The notes beneath the pieces were generated by a model that saw only the letters and a program-made list of their open reading frames with translations, had not been told where the DNA came from and did no database searches. The translations under genes and the position numbers were made by a program. Of a DNA stretch of 64,000 bases, positions 17,500 to 26,294 are shown piece after piece. Origin of the DNA: Herbaspirillum sp. RV1423. Lineage in GTDB: Bacteria; Pseudomonadota; Gammaproteobacteria; Burkholderiales; Burkholderiaceae_D. Position 1 is the first letter of the stretch. Each line of letters starts with the position of its first letter. The stretch spans positions 62,001 to 126,000 of the forward strand of contig NZ_CBXX010000005.1 of assembly GCF_000577615.1 (NCBI RefSeq), given 5' to 3'.

Positions 17500-18752
17500 T
17501 CATCCCGATCAAACCGGTCGGCGTCGATCCGTCCTCGATGCCGGAACAGCCGGCCCGGTCCGAACCGGCGCAAGCCGCGCTGGCTTTCCTCAAGCCGGGC
17601 AGCCTGCAACTGACGGCCTTGCCGCCGCTGTCGCTGTACGTGCATTTTCCGTGGTGCGTGAAGAAGTGTCCCTATTGCGATTTCAACTCGCATGAAGTGA
17701 AGGGCAGCTTTCCCGAAGACGCCTACCTCGACGCTCTGCGCGCCGACCTGGAATCGGCGTTGCCGCTGATCTGGGGTCGCAAGATCTATTCCGTCTTCAT
17801 CGGCGGCGGTACGCCCAGCCTGCTGTCGGCAGCCGGGTTGGACCGTCTGCTGTCGGACATTCGCACCTTGGTGCCGCTGGACATCGACATCGAAATTACC
17901 ATGGAGGCCAACCCCGGCACCTTCGAAGCCGATAAATTCAAGTCTTACCGCGCCAGCGGCGTCAACCGCCTGTCGATCGGCATCCAGAGCTTCAACTCGG
18001 TGCATCTGGCGGCGCTCGGGCGCATCCACGACGGCGACCAGGCGCGCAAGGCGGTCGAGATCGCCCACGCCAATTTCGACAATTTCAATCTCGACCTGAT
18101 GTACGCCTTGCCGTCGCAAAGCGTGGAAGAGGCGCAACGCGACATCGAAACCGCCATCGCCTGTGCGCCGCCGCACCTGTCGCTGTATCACTTGACGCTG
18201 GAGCCGAACACGCTGTTCGCCAAATACCCGCCGCCGGTGCCGGACGAAGACGCCAGCGCCGACATGCAGGACATGATCGCCGCGCTGACGTCTGCGGCCG
18301 GCTACCAGCACTATGAAGTATCGGCCTACGCCAGGCCGAAGCGCCAGGCGCGCCATAATCTCAACTATTGGCAATTCGGCGACTACCTCGGCATCGGCGC
18401 CGGAGCGCATTCCAAACTGTCGTTTCCGCATCGTATCGTGCGGCAGATGCGCCACAAGCATCCGCAAACCTATCTGGAGAAGATGCGCGCCGGTAATGCG
18501 ATCCAGGAAGAGGGCGAAATCGGCCGCGCTGCGCTGGGCTTCGAGTTCATGCTCAACGCCTTGCGTTTGCAGGAAGGTTTCCAGGTCAACTTGTTTGCTG
18601 AGCGTACCGGCATGAGCATCAACAATATCGATGCGGCGTTGAACGAAGCCGAAAAAAAGGGTTTGCTGTACCGCGACCACAAGACCATTCGCCCGACCGA
18701 GCTGGGGCAGCGCTTTCTCAACGATTTGCAGGAAATGTTTTTAGTTGAATGA
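17496..18752 (+). CDS. hemW: Heme chaperone HemW (radical-SAM, oxygen-independent CPO-like)
   Basis: HemW is a radical-SAM family heme chaperone, formerly annotated as oxygen-independent coproporphyrinogen oxidase. The cluster-binding motif is CVKKCPYC with Cys at 54, 58 and 61, followed by FIGGGTPSLL, EANPGTFE and RLSIGIQSFN. The C-terminal HemN domain has YWQFGDYLGIGAGAHSKL and ends in the winged region. The N-terminal Tyr and extra Cys typical of true HemN (CxxxCxxCxC) are replaced by CxxxCxxCDF, which favours HemW. About 40 extra residues precede the core. A start at the internal Met 15 is possible, but the four-base overlap with rdgB favours 17496. Confidence 0.92.
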   Translation: MIIPIKPVGVDPSSMPEQPARSEPAQAALAFLKPGSLQLTALPPLSLYVHFPWCVKKCPYCDFNSHEVKGSFPEDAYLDALRADLESALPLIWGRKIYSVFIGGGTPSLLSAAGLDRLLSDIRTLVPLDIDIEITMEANPGTFEADKFKSYRASGVNRLSIGIQSFNSVHLAALGRIHDGDQARKAVEIAHANFDNFNLDLMYALPSQSVEEAQRDIETAIACAPPHLSLYHLTLEPNTLFAKYPPPVPDEDASADMQDMIAALTSAAGYQHYEVSAYARPKRQARHNLNYWQFGDYLGIGAGAHSKLSFPHRIVRQMRHKHPQTYLEKMRAGNAIQEEGEIGRAALGFEFMLNALRLQEGFQVNLFAERTGMSINNIDAALNEAEKKGLLYRDHKTIRPTELGQRFLNDLQEMFLVE

Positions 18753-18898
18753 ACATGAACAATGAGGCAAGTCTGGTTTTCTCAGGTATATTAAGAAAAA
18801 TTTTTAACTCGCATAAGAATTTTCTTTTGAAATTCACCGATTTATTGTTAATGACTAATTAAAAATGTTGCGGCTGCTCACCGCAATGTCTATATAAA

Positions 18899-20101
18899 AT
18901 GGCTGTCCAGGATAAAAGCATTCCTTCTTTTCCTCTCGTTTTTCTACAGCCCGTTGCAGACGTCCATTACCTATGGACGGCTCTGTCGCTTCATGTTTCG
19001 CCGCTCGACGAAAACGGCAGCGATCTGTTTTCCCGGCTTTTCAACGAATTCGGCCTTGGCGAAGCCATGGGGCGGCTTTCCTGCATCCTGACGGTGCCAA
19101 ATCCGGATAAATTCGTCGGCGAGTTCGGCGCGCCGCCGCAGGACACCAAGCTGATCTTGCGCGTGCCGGTGGAGTATTGTGCCGATCCGGCCAGGCAGCC
19201 TTTGCTGGAACGCCTGACCAAGCTCGGTTATAGACTGATCGCCGACGGTCTGCCGCCGCGCAATGCCTTGTTCCCGGATTTCATCGAATCGCTGTCGCTC
19301 GATTGCAGCGCCGGCATCTTGCCGGAAGCCGGTATCTGGCTGACCCGCCTGCGCGGTCCGCATCTTGCGGAAAACGTGCCTGATCCGGTGCGGTTCGACG
19401 CTTGCCGCGCCGAAGGTTTCCGCTGGTTCAGCGGCGAATATCCGTTGCTGCCGTCGTCGACCATTGTGCAGAAGGATGCAATCTCGCGCGGGCGTTTGGT
19501 CAAGCTGCTGGAACTGGTGTCGCACGACGCCGATGCACCGGCCCTGGAGGGCTTGCTCAAGCAGGATCCGGCCTTGTCCTACCAGTTGTTCAAGCTGGTC
19601 AGTTCGGCTGCTTTCGGCTTTTCAGCCCACATCACCAATTTCACCCAGGCCATTAACCTGCTGGGCCGGCGGCAGCTCCAGCGTTGGCTGCAATTGCTGC
19701 TGTATGCACGCTTTCCGGGCGACGAGTCGGCCAATCCTCTGCTGCCGCGCGCCGCTGCGCGCGCCGCCATGATGGAGGCATTGTGCCAGCAGCTCGATGG
19801 CGACCGCGACGAGCAGGACCGTGCATTCATCGTCGGCATGTTTTCGCTGCTGGATATTTTGCTGACAATGCCTTTAAGACTCATCATCGAGCCGCTCAGA
19901 CTGCCGCAGGACATCGTCGATGCCCTGATGCAGAGACGCGGCCGTCTGGGCCGGTTGCTGGATATTGTGGAGCGTTCCGAATATGGCCGTATTCCCTTGC
20001 GCCACACCGACCTCGAGTCGGGCGGCGTCACTGCTGAAGGTTATTGCCGCGCCTTGATACAAGCCTATCGCTGGGCATCCAAAGTCAGTCACGAGGCCTG
20101 A
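18899..20101 (+). CDS. HDOD-domain protein with degenerate EAL-like N-terminus
   Basis: A 400-residue protein built like the EAL-HDOD family. The N-terminal half keeps the outline of an EAL barrel (KLGYRLIADGLPP in place of GYxxALDDF, and AEGFRWFSGEYPL in place of the family FDYFQGYYFAKP) but has none of the catalytic acidic residues. From about residue 200 an HDOD domain follows (GRLVKLLELVSHDADAPALEGLLKQDPALSYQLFKLVSSAAFGF and LLGRRQLQRWLQLLLYARF), similar to the frameshifted protein at 4666-5996. HDOD proteins act in signalling without known catalysis. The stop is four bases before the PAS-GGDEF-EAL gene, so the two are surely co-expressed. It is preceded by an AT-rich 146-base gap. Confidence 0.87.
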   Translation: MAVQDKSIPSFPLVFLQPVADVHYLWTALSLHVSPLDENGSDLFSRLFNEFGLGEAMGRLSCILTVPNPDKFVGEFGAPPQDTKLILRVPVEYCADPARQPLLERLTKLGYRLIADGLPPRNALFPDFIESLSLDCSAGILPEAGIWLTRLRGPHLAENVPDPVRFDACRAEGFRWFSGEYPLLPSSTIVQKDAISRGRLVKLLELVSHDADAPALEGLLKQDPALSYQLFKLVSSAAFGFSAHITNFTQAINLLGRRQLQRWLQLLLYARFPGDESANPLLPRAAARAAMMEALCQQLDGDRDEQDRAFIVGMFSLLDILLTMPLRLIIEPLRLPQDIVDALMQRRGRLGRLLDIVERSEYGRIPLRHTDLESGGVTAEGYCRALIQAYRWASKVSHEA

Positions 20102-20105
20102 CATC

Positions 20106-22142
20106 ATGATCGCCACTCTCGGCAGCAATGATTTCGCCTGCTGCACGGCACTGCTCGAGGCAGTGTTGGGCCTTGACGGCGCGGCGCTGCATGAGGCATT
20201 GGGCAGCGCTGTTTCGACGTTCCTGGGTCGCGTCGGCGGCCGCTATCTGCCGGGCCCGCCGGTCGATGCGCTGCAATGGACGAAGGTCGTGGAGCACCAG
20301 GGCCAGTCATACGGCCTTTATGTTTTTCCTGACTCTGCAGACAGTTACACGGAAGCCGAAGCCGCTCGCCTTGCATCGTTTGCAGCGTTGACCGGCCGTC
20401 TGCTGCACAATCGCGCCGACACCGAAAAGCGCAGCCGCGCGTTGGACCAGATCGAATCAAAGCTGGAGCAACAGGCCCAGATTCTCAACCAGATGCACGA
20501 GTCGGTCATCACGATGGACCAGGCCGGCTTCATCATCAGTTGGAACCGCGGCGCCGAGCAATTGTTCGGCTACACGGCGATCGAGGCGATCGGCCGCAAT
20601 GTGCTGTTCCTGTATGAGAACGAAGATGAGGACGACACTGCGCTCAACGACGTCTTCCTGTCGCAAGGCGGACGCGAGATGGAAGTGCGCCGCCGCAAGA
20701 AGTCGGGTGAAACCTTCTGGGCCAGCCTGTCGCTGTCCATCATGCGCGACCAGTACGGCCAGCCGATCGGCATGATCGGCTACATCAACGACATCACCGA
20801 ACGCAAGAACGCCGAAAAGCTGATTCATCATCTGGCCTATTACGATTCGCTGACCGGCTTGCCCAATCGCACGCTGCTCACGCGCACGGTCGATCAGGCG
20901 CTGGTGGCGGCGCAGCAGGACAATATCTACGGCTGCATCATGTTCATCGACCTGAACCGCTTCAAGCCGATCAACGACACCCTCGGCCATGTCGCCGGCG
21001 ACATGCTGCTGGTCGAAGTGGCGATCCGCCTGCGCCGCGCGCTACGCGAAGAAGATGTGGTGGCGCGACTGGGCGCGGATGAATTTGCAATCGCACTGTT
21101 CGATATCGACAAGGATTATCATGCCGGCTTCGTCGCGCAAAAGTTGATCGCGCTATTCGACGAACCGTTCTTCATCGACGGTCATGAACTGCGTGTCGGC
21201 GCCAGCATCGGCATCAGCATGTATCCGCAAGACGCGGTCGACACCGAAACCCTGCTGCGCCTGGCCGACATCGCCATGTACCGCGCCAAGCAGGGCGGTG
21301 AGAATAACGAAGGCGGCTACGCGTATTACAGCGAAGAGATGAACCGCAACACGCTGGACCTGCTGCGCATCGAAACCGGCCTGCTGCACGCCTTCGAATA
21401 CAACGAACTGTTGCTCTACTACCAGCCCAAGATCGATTTCGCCGGCGGACACATCACCGGTGCCGAAGCGCTGGTGCGGTGGCAGCATCCCGAGCGCGGC
21501 TTGCTGGGGCCGGGGGATTTCATCCCGATTGCCGAAGAGACCGGCCTGATCGTGCAGTTGAGCGAGTGGGTACTGGAGGCGGCCTGCGCGCAAGCGCGCC
21601 AGTGGAAAGACGCCGGCATGGAACCGATTCGCATCGCCATCAACGTGACGGCGCGCGAATTCACGCGTTCCTTGCCGGACCGGGTGAGGGCGGCGCTGAG
21701 CCGGCATCAGTTGACCGGCGACTGGCTCGAACTGGAAATCACCGAAAGCATGCTGATGAACAGCACCGATCGCGTCATCTCCATCATGGAAAAGATTTGC
21801 CTGCTGGGTGTGACTATCTCGTTAGACGATTTCGGCACCGGCTATTCGAGTCTGTCTTACCTGAAGCGTTTCCCCATCAACACCCTGAAGATCGACCGTT
21901 CGTTCACCACCGGCATTCCCGACGACACCAACGATTGCGCCATCGCCAGCGCCATCATTGGCATTGCCAAGCAGCTCAGGCACAAGGTTATCGCCGAAGG
22001 CGTCGAGAGTATGGAGCAGTTCAGTTTCCTCAAGGAAGCCGGATGCAATGAATTGCAGGGTTATCTGTTCTCCCGCCCCGTGCCTGCTGCAGACTTCCAT
22101 CTCATGCTGACCGAAGGCCGCAAGTTCTCCGCCTCGATCTGA
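20106..22142 (+). CDS. PAS-GGDEF-EAL c-di-GMP signalling protein
   Basis: A 678-residue cytoplasmic protein. Residues 1-105 form a GAF-like or unknown sensor region. A PAS domain with PAC tail spans about 120-235 (MHESVITMDQAGFIISWNRGAEQLFGYT; IGMIGYINDITERK). A GGDEF domain (about 240-405) has the signature altered to RLGADEF at 323-327. An EAL domain (420-670) has E454-A-L-V-R-W, NVTAREF, ELEITES, DDFGTGYSSLSYLK, LKIDRSF and AEGVE all intact. Inference: phosphodiesterase activity is likely and cyclase activity uncertain, with the GGDEF perhaps serving as a GTP sensor. It sits four bases after the HDOD gene. No transmembrane segment is seen. Confidence 0.93.
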   Translation: MIATLGSNDFACCTALLEAVLGLDGAALHEALGSAVSTFLGRVGGRYLPGPPVDALQWTKVVEHQGQSYGLYVFPDSADSYTEAEAARLASFAALTGRLLHNRADTEKRSRALDQIESKLEQQAQILNQMHESVITMDQAGFIISWNRGAEQLFGYTAIEAIGRNVLFLYENEDEDDTALNDVFLSQGGREMEVRRRKKSGETFWASLSLSIMRDQYGQPIGMIGYINDITERKNAEKLIHHLAYYDSLTGLPNRTLLTRTVDQALVAAQQDNIYGCIMFIDLNRFKPINDTLGHVAGDMLLVEVAIRLRRALREEDVVARLGADEFAIALFDIDKDYHAGFVAQKLIALFDEPFFIDGHELRVGASIGISMYPQDAVDTETLLRLADIAMYRAKQGGENNEGGYAYYSEEMNRNTLDLLRIETGLLHAFEYNELLLYYQPKIDFAGGHITGAEALVRWQHPERGLLGPGDFIPIAEETGLIVQLSEWVLEAACAQARQWKDAGMEPIRIAINVTAREFTRSLPDRVRAALSRHQLTGDWLELEITESMLMNSTDRVISIMEKICLLGVTISLDDFGTGYSSLSYLKRFPINTLKIDRSFTTGIPDDTNDCAIASAIIGIAKQLRHKVIAEGVESMEQFSFLKEAGCNELQGYLFSRPVPAADFHLMLTEGRKFSASI

Positions 22143-22554
22143 ATCTCCCCGGTTTCATCCTGCACCGCATCGCGGGCAAAGGTCGCTTGCGGTCCGGCAT
22201 CAAATTTTTTGTTGCCGTATGGGAAAATTGCGTTATTCTTTACGATGATTTTCACAAAGCATCGGTATTGTCAAAAAAGCAGCATGCAGGGTAGGGAAGG
22301 GGTTGCATTGCCGCCGGCAACAATGGGCGCCATAGCCTGAACCATGCGTCGATAGCGTTATAAAAAAAACATCAACCGTTCTGTTAAGCGACATTCTCTT
22401 ATGTGCACCACACCGAGCGATCAAGCCAGGCGTGACGTTCCTACCGGGTACAAACCGGTTTTGCTTTTGTTTGCGCCCTGCATTCCTCATTTTTCATTTT
22501 TTCTTCTTCCATTTCGCTCTGTTCGCGGGGGCGCCTGCCGCCGACGGTCCGAAC
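22143..22554. other. Intergenic region, 412 bases
   Basis: No convincing gene. It contains a short hairpin near 22443-22459 (ACCGG/CCGGT arms) followed by TTTTGCTTTT, which could act as a weak terminator ahead of the SCO-like gene, and T-rich stretches. An in-frame extension of the SCO-like gene to 22432 overlaps this hairpin and would encode an odd Phe-rich leader, so it was not adopted. Confidence 0.5.
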
Positions 22555-23274
22555 ATGCCATCCGTCCGTTTTGATTTCAGTGCCATGAAAACTTACGAGC
22601 CTCCGGTTGAGATTTTGGACGCCGCCTCATTGTCGCGTACGCTGATTGTCTTGTGCATGATCGCGCTGTTTGGGCTGGGCGCGCTATGGCGCGTCACCTC
22701 CGGATTCCGCGCGATATCGAGCGAACAGGCGCGACGCATCTCCATCAGCCAGCAACCGACAAGCGTGCCGAACACGCGGCTGGCGCTTGCCTCAGGCGGC
22801 AATACGCCATTGCAGCAGGCATTGGCTGCCGATGGCCGCGTGGCGATCATCGCCTTTACCTACGCGGGTTGCAACGGCATATGCGCCGCGCTTGGCGACG
22901 AATTCCAGCGCCTTCAGCAGACTATCCGGGAGCGCGGCCTGGAGCGCGATATCCGGCTCATCAGCATCAGTTTCGATCCCGCCGACTCGCCCGCGCATCT
23001 GAGAAAATATGCGCGCTCGCTCAAGGCGGACAATGCGCTCTGGCAGTTTGCCAGCGTTCCCGACAGCATGCAGCGGCGCCTGTTGCTCGCGACTTTCGGC
23101 GTGGTCGTCCTGCCGGCACCGTTGGGCCAGTTCCAGCACAACGCAGCGTTGCATATCGTCACGCCGGAAGGCAAGCTGGTGGACATTGTCGATGCCAGCG
23201 ACCCGAATGCGGCATTGGCCGAGGCGGAGAATCTGGCGCTCGGCAAGCGCAGGTTGTCGTTGGCGGCATCATGA
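22555..23274 (+). CDS. SCO1/SenC-family copper chaperone-like thioredoxin-fold protein
   Basis: A 239-residue protein with one N-terminal membrane anchor (about residues 28-46, RTLIVLCMIALFGLGALW) and a periplasmic thioredoxin-fold domain. The SCO metal site is visible as CNGIC (C106, C110), preceded by IIAFTYAG. A candidate third ligand is His 195 in FQHNAALH, followed by VTPEGKLVDI. SCO proteins deliver copper to the CuA site of cytochrome oxidase or act as thiol reductants. The usual TxCPxxCP proline pattern is absent, so the function is by family only. The start at 22555 is chosen over 22432. The stop overlaps the next gene by four bases (ATGA). Confidence 0.82.
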   Translation: MPSVRFDFSAMKTYEPPVEILDAASLSRTLIVLCMIALFGLGALWRVTSGFRAISSEQARRISISQQPTSVPNTRLALASGGNTPLQQALAADGRVAIIAFTYAGCNGICAALGDEFQRLQQTIRERGLERDIRLISISFDPADSPAHLRKYARSLKADNALWQFASVPDSMQRRLLLATFGVVVLPAPLGQFQHNAALHIVTPEGKLVDIVDASDPNAALAEAENLALGKRRLSLAAS

Positions 23275-23933
23275 AATCGCTGGAAATTCTCAGGCAAAAC
23301 ACCACCGCCGTGTTGGTCTCGGGCATCCTCTTTTTCATCGCCATCATGGCCCGGCGGATGCTGGAATCCACCATGTTCAGCCACGTGCTGCTGCAGATGC
23401 CGTTGCTGATCCTGAGCGGGGTATTGCTGGCGAACTTGCGTCCCCCGGCGTTTCCCCCGCGCCGACCGGCACTGCACCGCCTGTGGCGGAAATGCGATGC
23501 GCACGGTCTGGCGAGCATGCTGGCGTTGCTGTTTTCCTGTGCTTACTGGATGGTGCCGAATGCGATCGAGCGCGCTGTGATCAACCCGTTCGACGACTTC
23601 GCCAAGTTCCTTAGCCTGACTCTCGCCGGCGCCTTATTGCCCGGGGCTTTGCGCAAGAGCCATATTGTGGTGCAGATATTTTTCATCGGCGGCATTGTCT
23701 GGATGATGGCGATGGCCGGGATGATGTATCAGAATGCGACGCAACGCCTTTGCAACAGCTATCTGCTGGACGATCAGGTCCGTACCGGCATCGGTCTGGT
23801 GGCGCTGGCGGTCATTTTGCCCATGTGGTGGTGCGTCTCCAACTCGCGTGCGGTCGCTCCGAAGAACGGTCTTCGGCAGGGCGGCATCCTCGACGACAAT
23901 AGCGGCATAGGCCGCGCCGCCTGCAAGGAATAG
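23271..23933 (+). CDS. Multi-pass membrane protein coupled to the SCO-like gene
   Basis: A 220-residue hydrophobic protein starting at ATG 23271, which overlaps the upstream stop (ATGA). Five or six membrane segments are visible: AVLVSGILFFIAIMA, VLLQMPLLILSGVLLA, LASMLALLFSCAYWMV, FLSLTLAGALLPG, VVQIFFIGGIVWMMAMAGMM and IGLVALAVILPMWWC. His, Met and Cys are scattered (MFSHVLLQMP, YQNATQRLCNSYLL). I do not recognise a named family. Coupling to a SCO-like protein suggests a role in oxidase assembly or copper handling, which is inference only. It is convergent with the GntR gene. Confidence 0.8.
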   Translation: MKSLEILRQNTTAVLVSGILFFIAIMARRMLESTMFSHVLLQMPLLILSGVLLANLRPPAFPPRRPALHRLWRKCDAHGLASMLALLFSCAYWMVPNAIERAVINPFDDFAKFLSLTLAGALLPGALRKSHIVVQIFFIGGIVWMMAMAGMMYQNATQRLCNSYLLDDQVRTGIGLVALAVILPMWWCVSNSRAVAPKNGLRQGGILDDNSGIGRAACKE

Positions 23934-24003
23934 CATTTAATCGCATTCATCCCGCTGGCATCGGCTTTCCTTGCTGTTCGCATGGTACTTTGCGATGGCC
24001 GTT

Positions 24004-24702
24004 TCAATCCTTGAGGTAATGCGGGAAACGCGCCCGGATATCGTCCAGGTGCGAGAGCGTGCCTGACAGGTGCGCACGCAAGGCGTCTTGCGCCGCGGCC
24101 GGATCGCCGGCCGCGATTGCCTTGACGATGGCAATGTGGTCGCGCAGCACCGCGTGCGCCTTGCCGGGAATCGGCACATGCAGCGCGCGCAGGCGATCCA
24201 GGTGGCCGCTATGGCGTCGCACCATGGCCCACAAATCGGGAATCTCGGCTGCTTCATACATGTGCCGGTGGAAGTCCTGGTCGGCTTCGACAAATTCGCT
24301 GTAGTCCTCGCTGTCGGCCAGCACGCGCTGCTTTTCGATGCTGGCTTCCAGCCGTGCGATCAGTGCCGGATTGGGCGTCGACGCCAGCACATGGACGATT
24401 TCCAGTTCGATGGAGCGGCGCAGGAAATGCGCCTGGCGCGCCATCGCGATGTCCACGGCGCGCACCACCGTCGCATGCTGCGGGAAAATATCCACCAACC
24501 CTTCTTCGCCCAGCTTCATCAGCGCATCGCGGATCGGCGTCTGGCTCAGGCCGAATTGCAGCGCCAGTTCCGCGCGCGAGAGGACCGTGCCAGGCGTCAG
24601 TTGCATCGTGATGATGGCCTCGCGCAGTCGCTCGAACACTTGCGGCGCGGCGTGGCGCGAGCGATCGAGTTGATGTCGGGGCTGGAGCAAGCGGTTGTTC
24701 AT
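24004..24702 (-). CDS. GntR/FCD-family regulator of the glucarate-type module
   Basis: A 232-residue FadR-subfamily GntR regulator. The N-terminal winged helix reads APQVFERLREAIITMQLTPGTVLSRAELALQFGLSQTPIRDALMKLGEEGLVDIFPQHATVV. The FCD ligand domain follows (AHFLRRSIELEIVHVLA, EADQDFHRHMYEAAEIP, RDHIAIVKAIAAGDPAAAQDALRAHL), whose Asp and His residues usually bind a metal that holds a carboxylate ligand. The start at 24702 (MNNRLLQPRHQ) is preferred because the upstream extension looks untranslated. It is divergent from an MFS transporter and a dehydratase, and a perfect palindrome lies in the promoter between them, so it is probably their repressor. Confidence 0.9.
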   Translation of the reverse strand: MNNRLLQPRHQLDRSRHAAPQVFERLREAIITMQLTPGTVLSRAELALQFGLSQTPIRDALMKLGEEGLVDIFPQHATVVRAVDIAMARQAHFLRRSIELEIVHVLASTPNPALIARLEASIEKQRVLADSEDYSEFVEADQDFHRHMYEAAEIPDLWAMVRRHSGHLDRLRALHVPIPGKAHAVLRDHIAIVKAIAAGDPAAAQDALRAHLSGTLSHLDDIRARFPHYLKD

Positions 24703-24857
24703 GGGCGAGGCACAATAAAAAGAAAGCGATAAAACAGCAGTCCGGACGACAAGCGACAGGTGGAGAACAACAGGTGAAGAAACGAGCCTGCCTGAGATAA
24801 AGCGCAATGCCTGCCTGATCTGCAATGTTATCTGCATGATAAAGCAGTTTTTGTGCA

Positions 24858-24886
24858 TTGACACACTAATATATTAGTGTTTTAAT
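24858..24886 (+). promoter_or_regulatory. Sigma-70 promoter with a GntR operator in its spacer
   Basis: TTGACA (24858-24863), 17 bases, then TTTAAT (24881-24886). The spacer is almost entirely a perfect 18-base palindrome at 24863-24880 (ACACTAATATATTAGTGT). A repressor dimer bound there would occlude RNA polymerase. Transcription would begin near 24893, ahead of the GTG start of the MFS gene. Confidence 0.82.
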
Positions 24887-24954
24887 GCCGCAAAGGTGAC
24901 GCATTGGCGCCGCCAAAGCCTTCTTCGGAAGCAAAAAAACGCAGGAGACAAGCA

Positions 24955-26262
24955 GTGGGCACAGCGCAGGCAGCAAGTATCGCGGGCAAGATCCCGTCGC
25001 CGTTGGACAGTGCAATAGCAAAGATCAAGCAGCGCATCTTGCCGCTGTTCGTCATCATGTTCATCGTCAATTACATCGACCGCGTCAATATCGGCTTCGT
25101 GCGCACGCACCTGGCCGCCGACATCGGCATCGGCACTGCGGCGTACGGATTGGGAGCGGGCCTGTTCTTCGTCGGCTACGCCATCTTCGAAGTGCCGTCG
25201 AACATGCTGCTGCAAAAATTCGGCGCCAAAGCCTGGCTGACGCGCATCATGCTGACCTGGGGCATCGCCGCGACCGCGATGGCTTTCGTGCAGGGCGAGA
25301 CGTCGTTTTATGTGCTGCGCTTCGTGCTCGGCGTGGCGGAAGCTGGATTCTTCCCGGGCGTGATCTACTACTTCACGCAATGGCTGCCCGCCGGCGAGCG
25401 CGGCAAGGCCATGGCGATTTTCCTGAGCGGTTCGGCGCTGGCGTCGATCTTGTCCGGCCCGGTGTCGGGCGCGCTGTTGCAGATCGAAGGCGGCGGCCTG
25501 CACGGCTGGCAATGGATGTTCATCATCGAAGGCATGGCCTCGGTAGTGCTGTGCGGCGTGGTCTGGTTCTGGCTCGATTCGAGGCCGGCCGATGCGACCT
25601 GGCTGAGCCAGCGCGAACGCGATCTCGTCGCCGACGCCATCGCCGCCGAGCAGGAGGAGCGGCAAAAGAACAAGCCGGCGCATGTCTCGGCATGGTCGCT
25701 GCTGCGCGACGGCCAGATCGCCATCTTCTGCTTCATCTATTTCTCGATTTCGCTGACGATTTACGGCGCGACGTTCTGGCTGCCCAGCATCATCCGCAAG
25801 ATGGGCGCCTATTCGGATTTCCAGGTCGGGCTGTTCAACTCGATCCCGTGGATCATCTCCATCATCGCCATGTACCTGTTCGCCAGCCTGGCGGCGCGCT
25901 TCAGGTTCCAGCAAGCCTGGGCGGCCGCCGCGCTGATCATTGCGGCCATCGGCATGTATGTCTCGACCTTCGGCGGTCCGGTGTTCGCCTTCGTATCGAT
26001 CTGCTTTGCCGCCGTCGGCTTCAAGGCGGCGTCCTCGCTGTTCTGGCCGATTCCGCAAGCCTATCTCGACGCCCGCATCGCAGCGGCGGTGATTGCGCTG
26101 ATCAATTCGCTGGGCAACCTGGGAGGCTTCGTCGCGCCGACCACGTTCGGCTTCCTCGAACAGAAGACCGGCTCCATCCAGGGCGGCCTGTATGCGCTGG
26201 CGGCGACCTCGGTGGCGGCGGCGATCGTGGTGTTTTTCGCCCGCACCGGCAGCAAGAAATAA
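24955..26262 (+). CDS. MFS transporter, anion:cation symporter type (sugar-acid uptake)
   Basis: A 435-residue, 12-helix major facilitator of the ACS family (GudP/tartrate/phthalate-like). GTG 24955 is taken as the start because AGGAGA lies six bases upstream and translation would begin VGTAQAASIAGK; an upstream TTG at 24904 lacks a ribosome site. The first helix reads LPLFVIMFIVNYIDRVNIGFV, with the ACS signature YIDRxNIG, and FVGYAIFEVPSNMLLQKFGAKAWLTRIML forms the helix 2-3 loop. A long central cytoplasmic loop lies near residues 200-235. It is followed 32 bases later by a glucarate dehydratase-like gene, so uptake of an aldarate is the likely job. Confidence 0.9.
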   Translation: MGTAQAASIAGKIPSPLDSAIAKIKQRILPLFVIMFIVNYIDRVNIGFVRTHLAADIGIGTAAYGLGAGLFFVGYAIFEVPSNMLLQKFGAKAWLTRIMLTWGIAATAMAFVQGETSFYVLRFVLGVAEAGFFPGVIYYFTQWLPAGERGKAMAIFLSGSALASILSGPVSGALLQIEGGGLHGWQWMFIIEGMASVVLCGVVWFWLDSRPADATWLSQRERDLVADAIAAEQEERQKNKPAHVSAWSLLRDGQIAIFCFIYFSISLTIYGATFWLPSIIRKMGAYSDFQVGLFNSIPWIISIIAMYLFASLAARFRFQQAWAAAALIIAAIGMYVSTFGGPVFAFVSICFAAVGFKAASSLFWPIPQAYLDARIAAAVIALINSLGNLGGFVAPTTFGFLEQKTGSIQGGLYALAATSVAAAIVVFFARTGSKK

Positions 26263-26294
26263 TCCATTCCTGAAACACAGACAGAAGACCTGCC

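Noticed and set aside
22653-23270. Upstream extension of the membrane protein gene through the SCO-like gene
   Set aside because: The SCO-like frame has CNGIC and the fold motifs; the extension is low-complexity, and ATG 23271 forms a normal four-base overlap.
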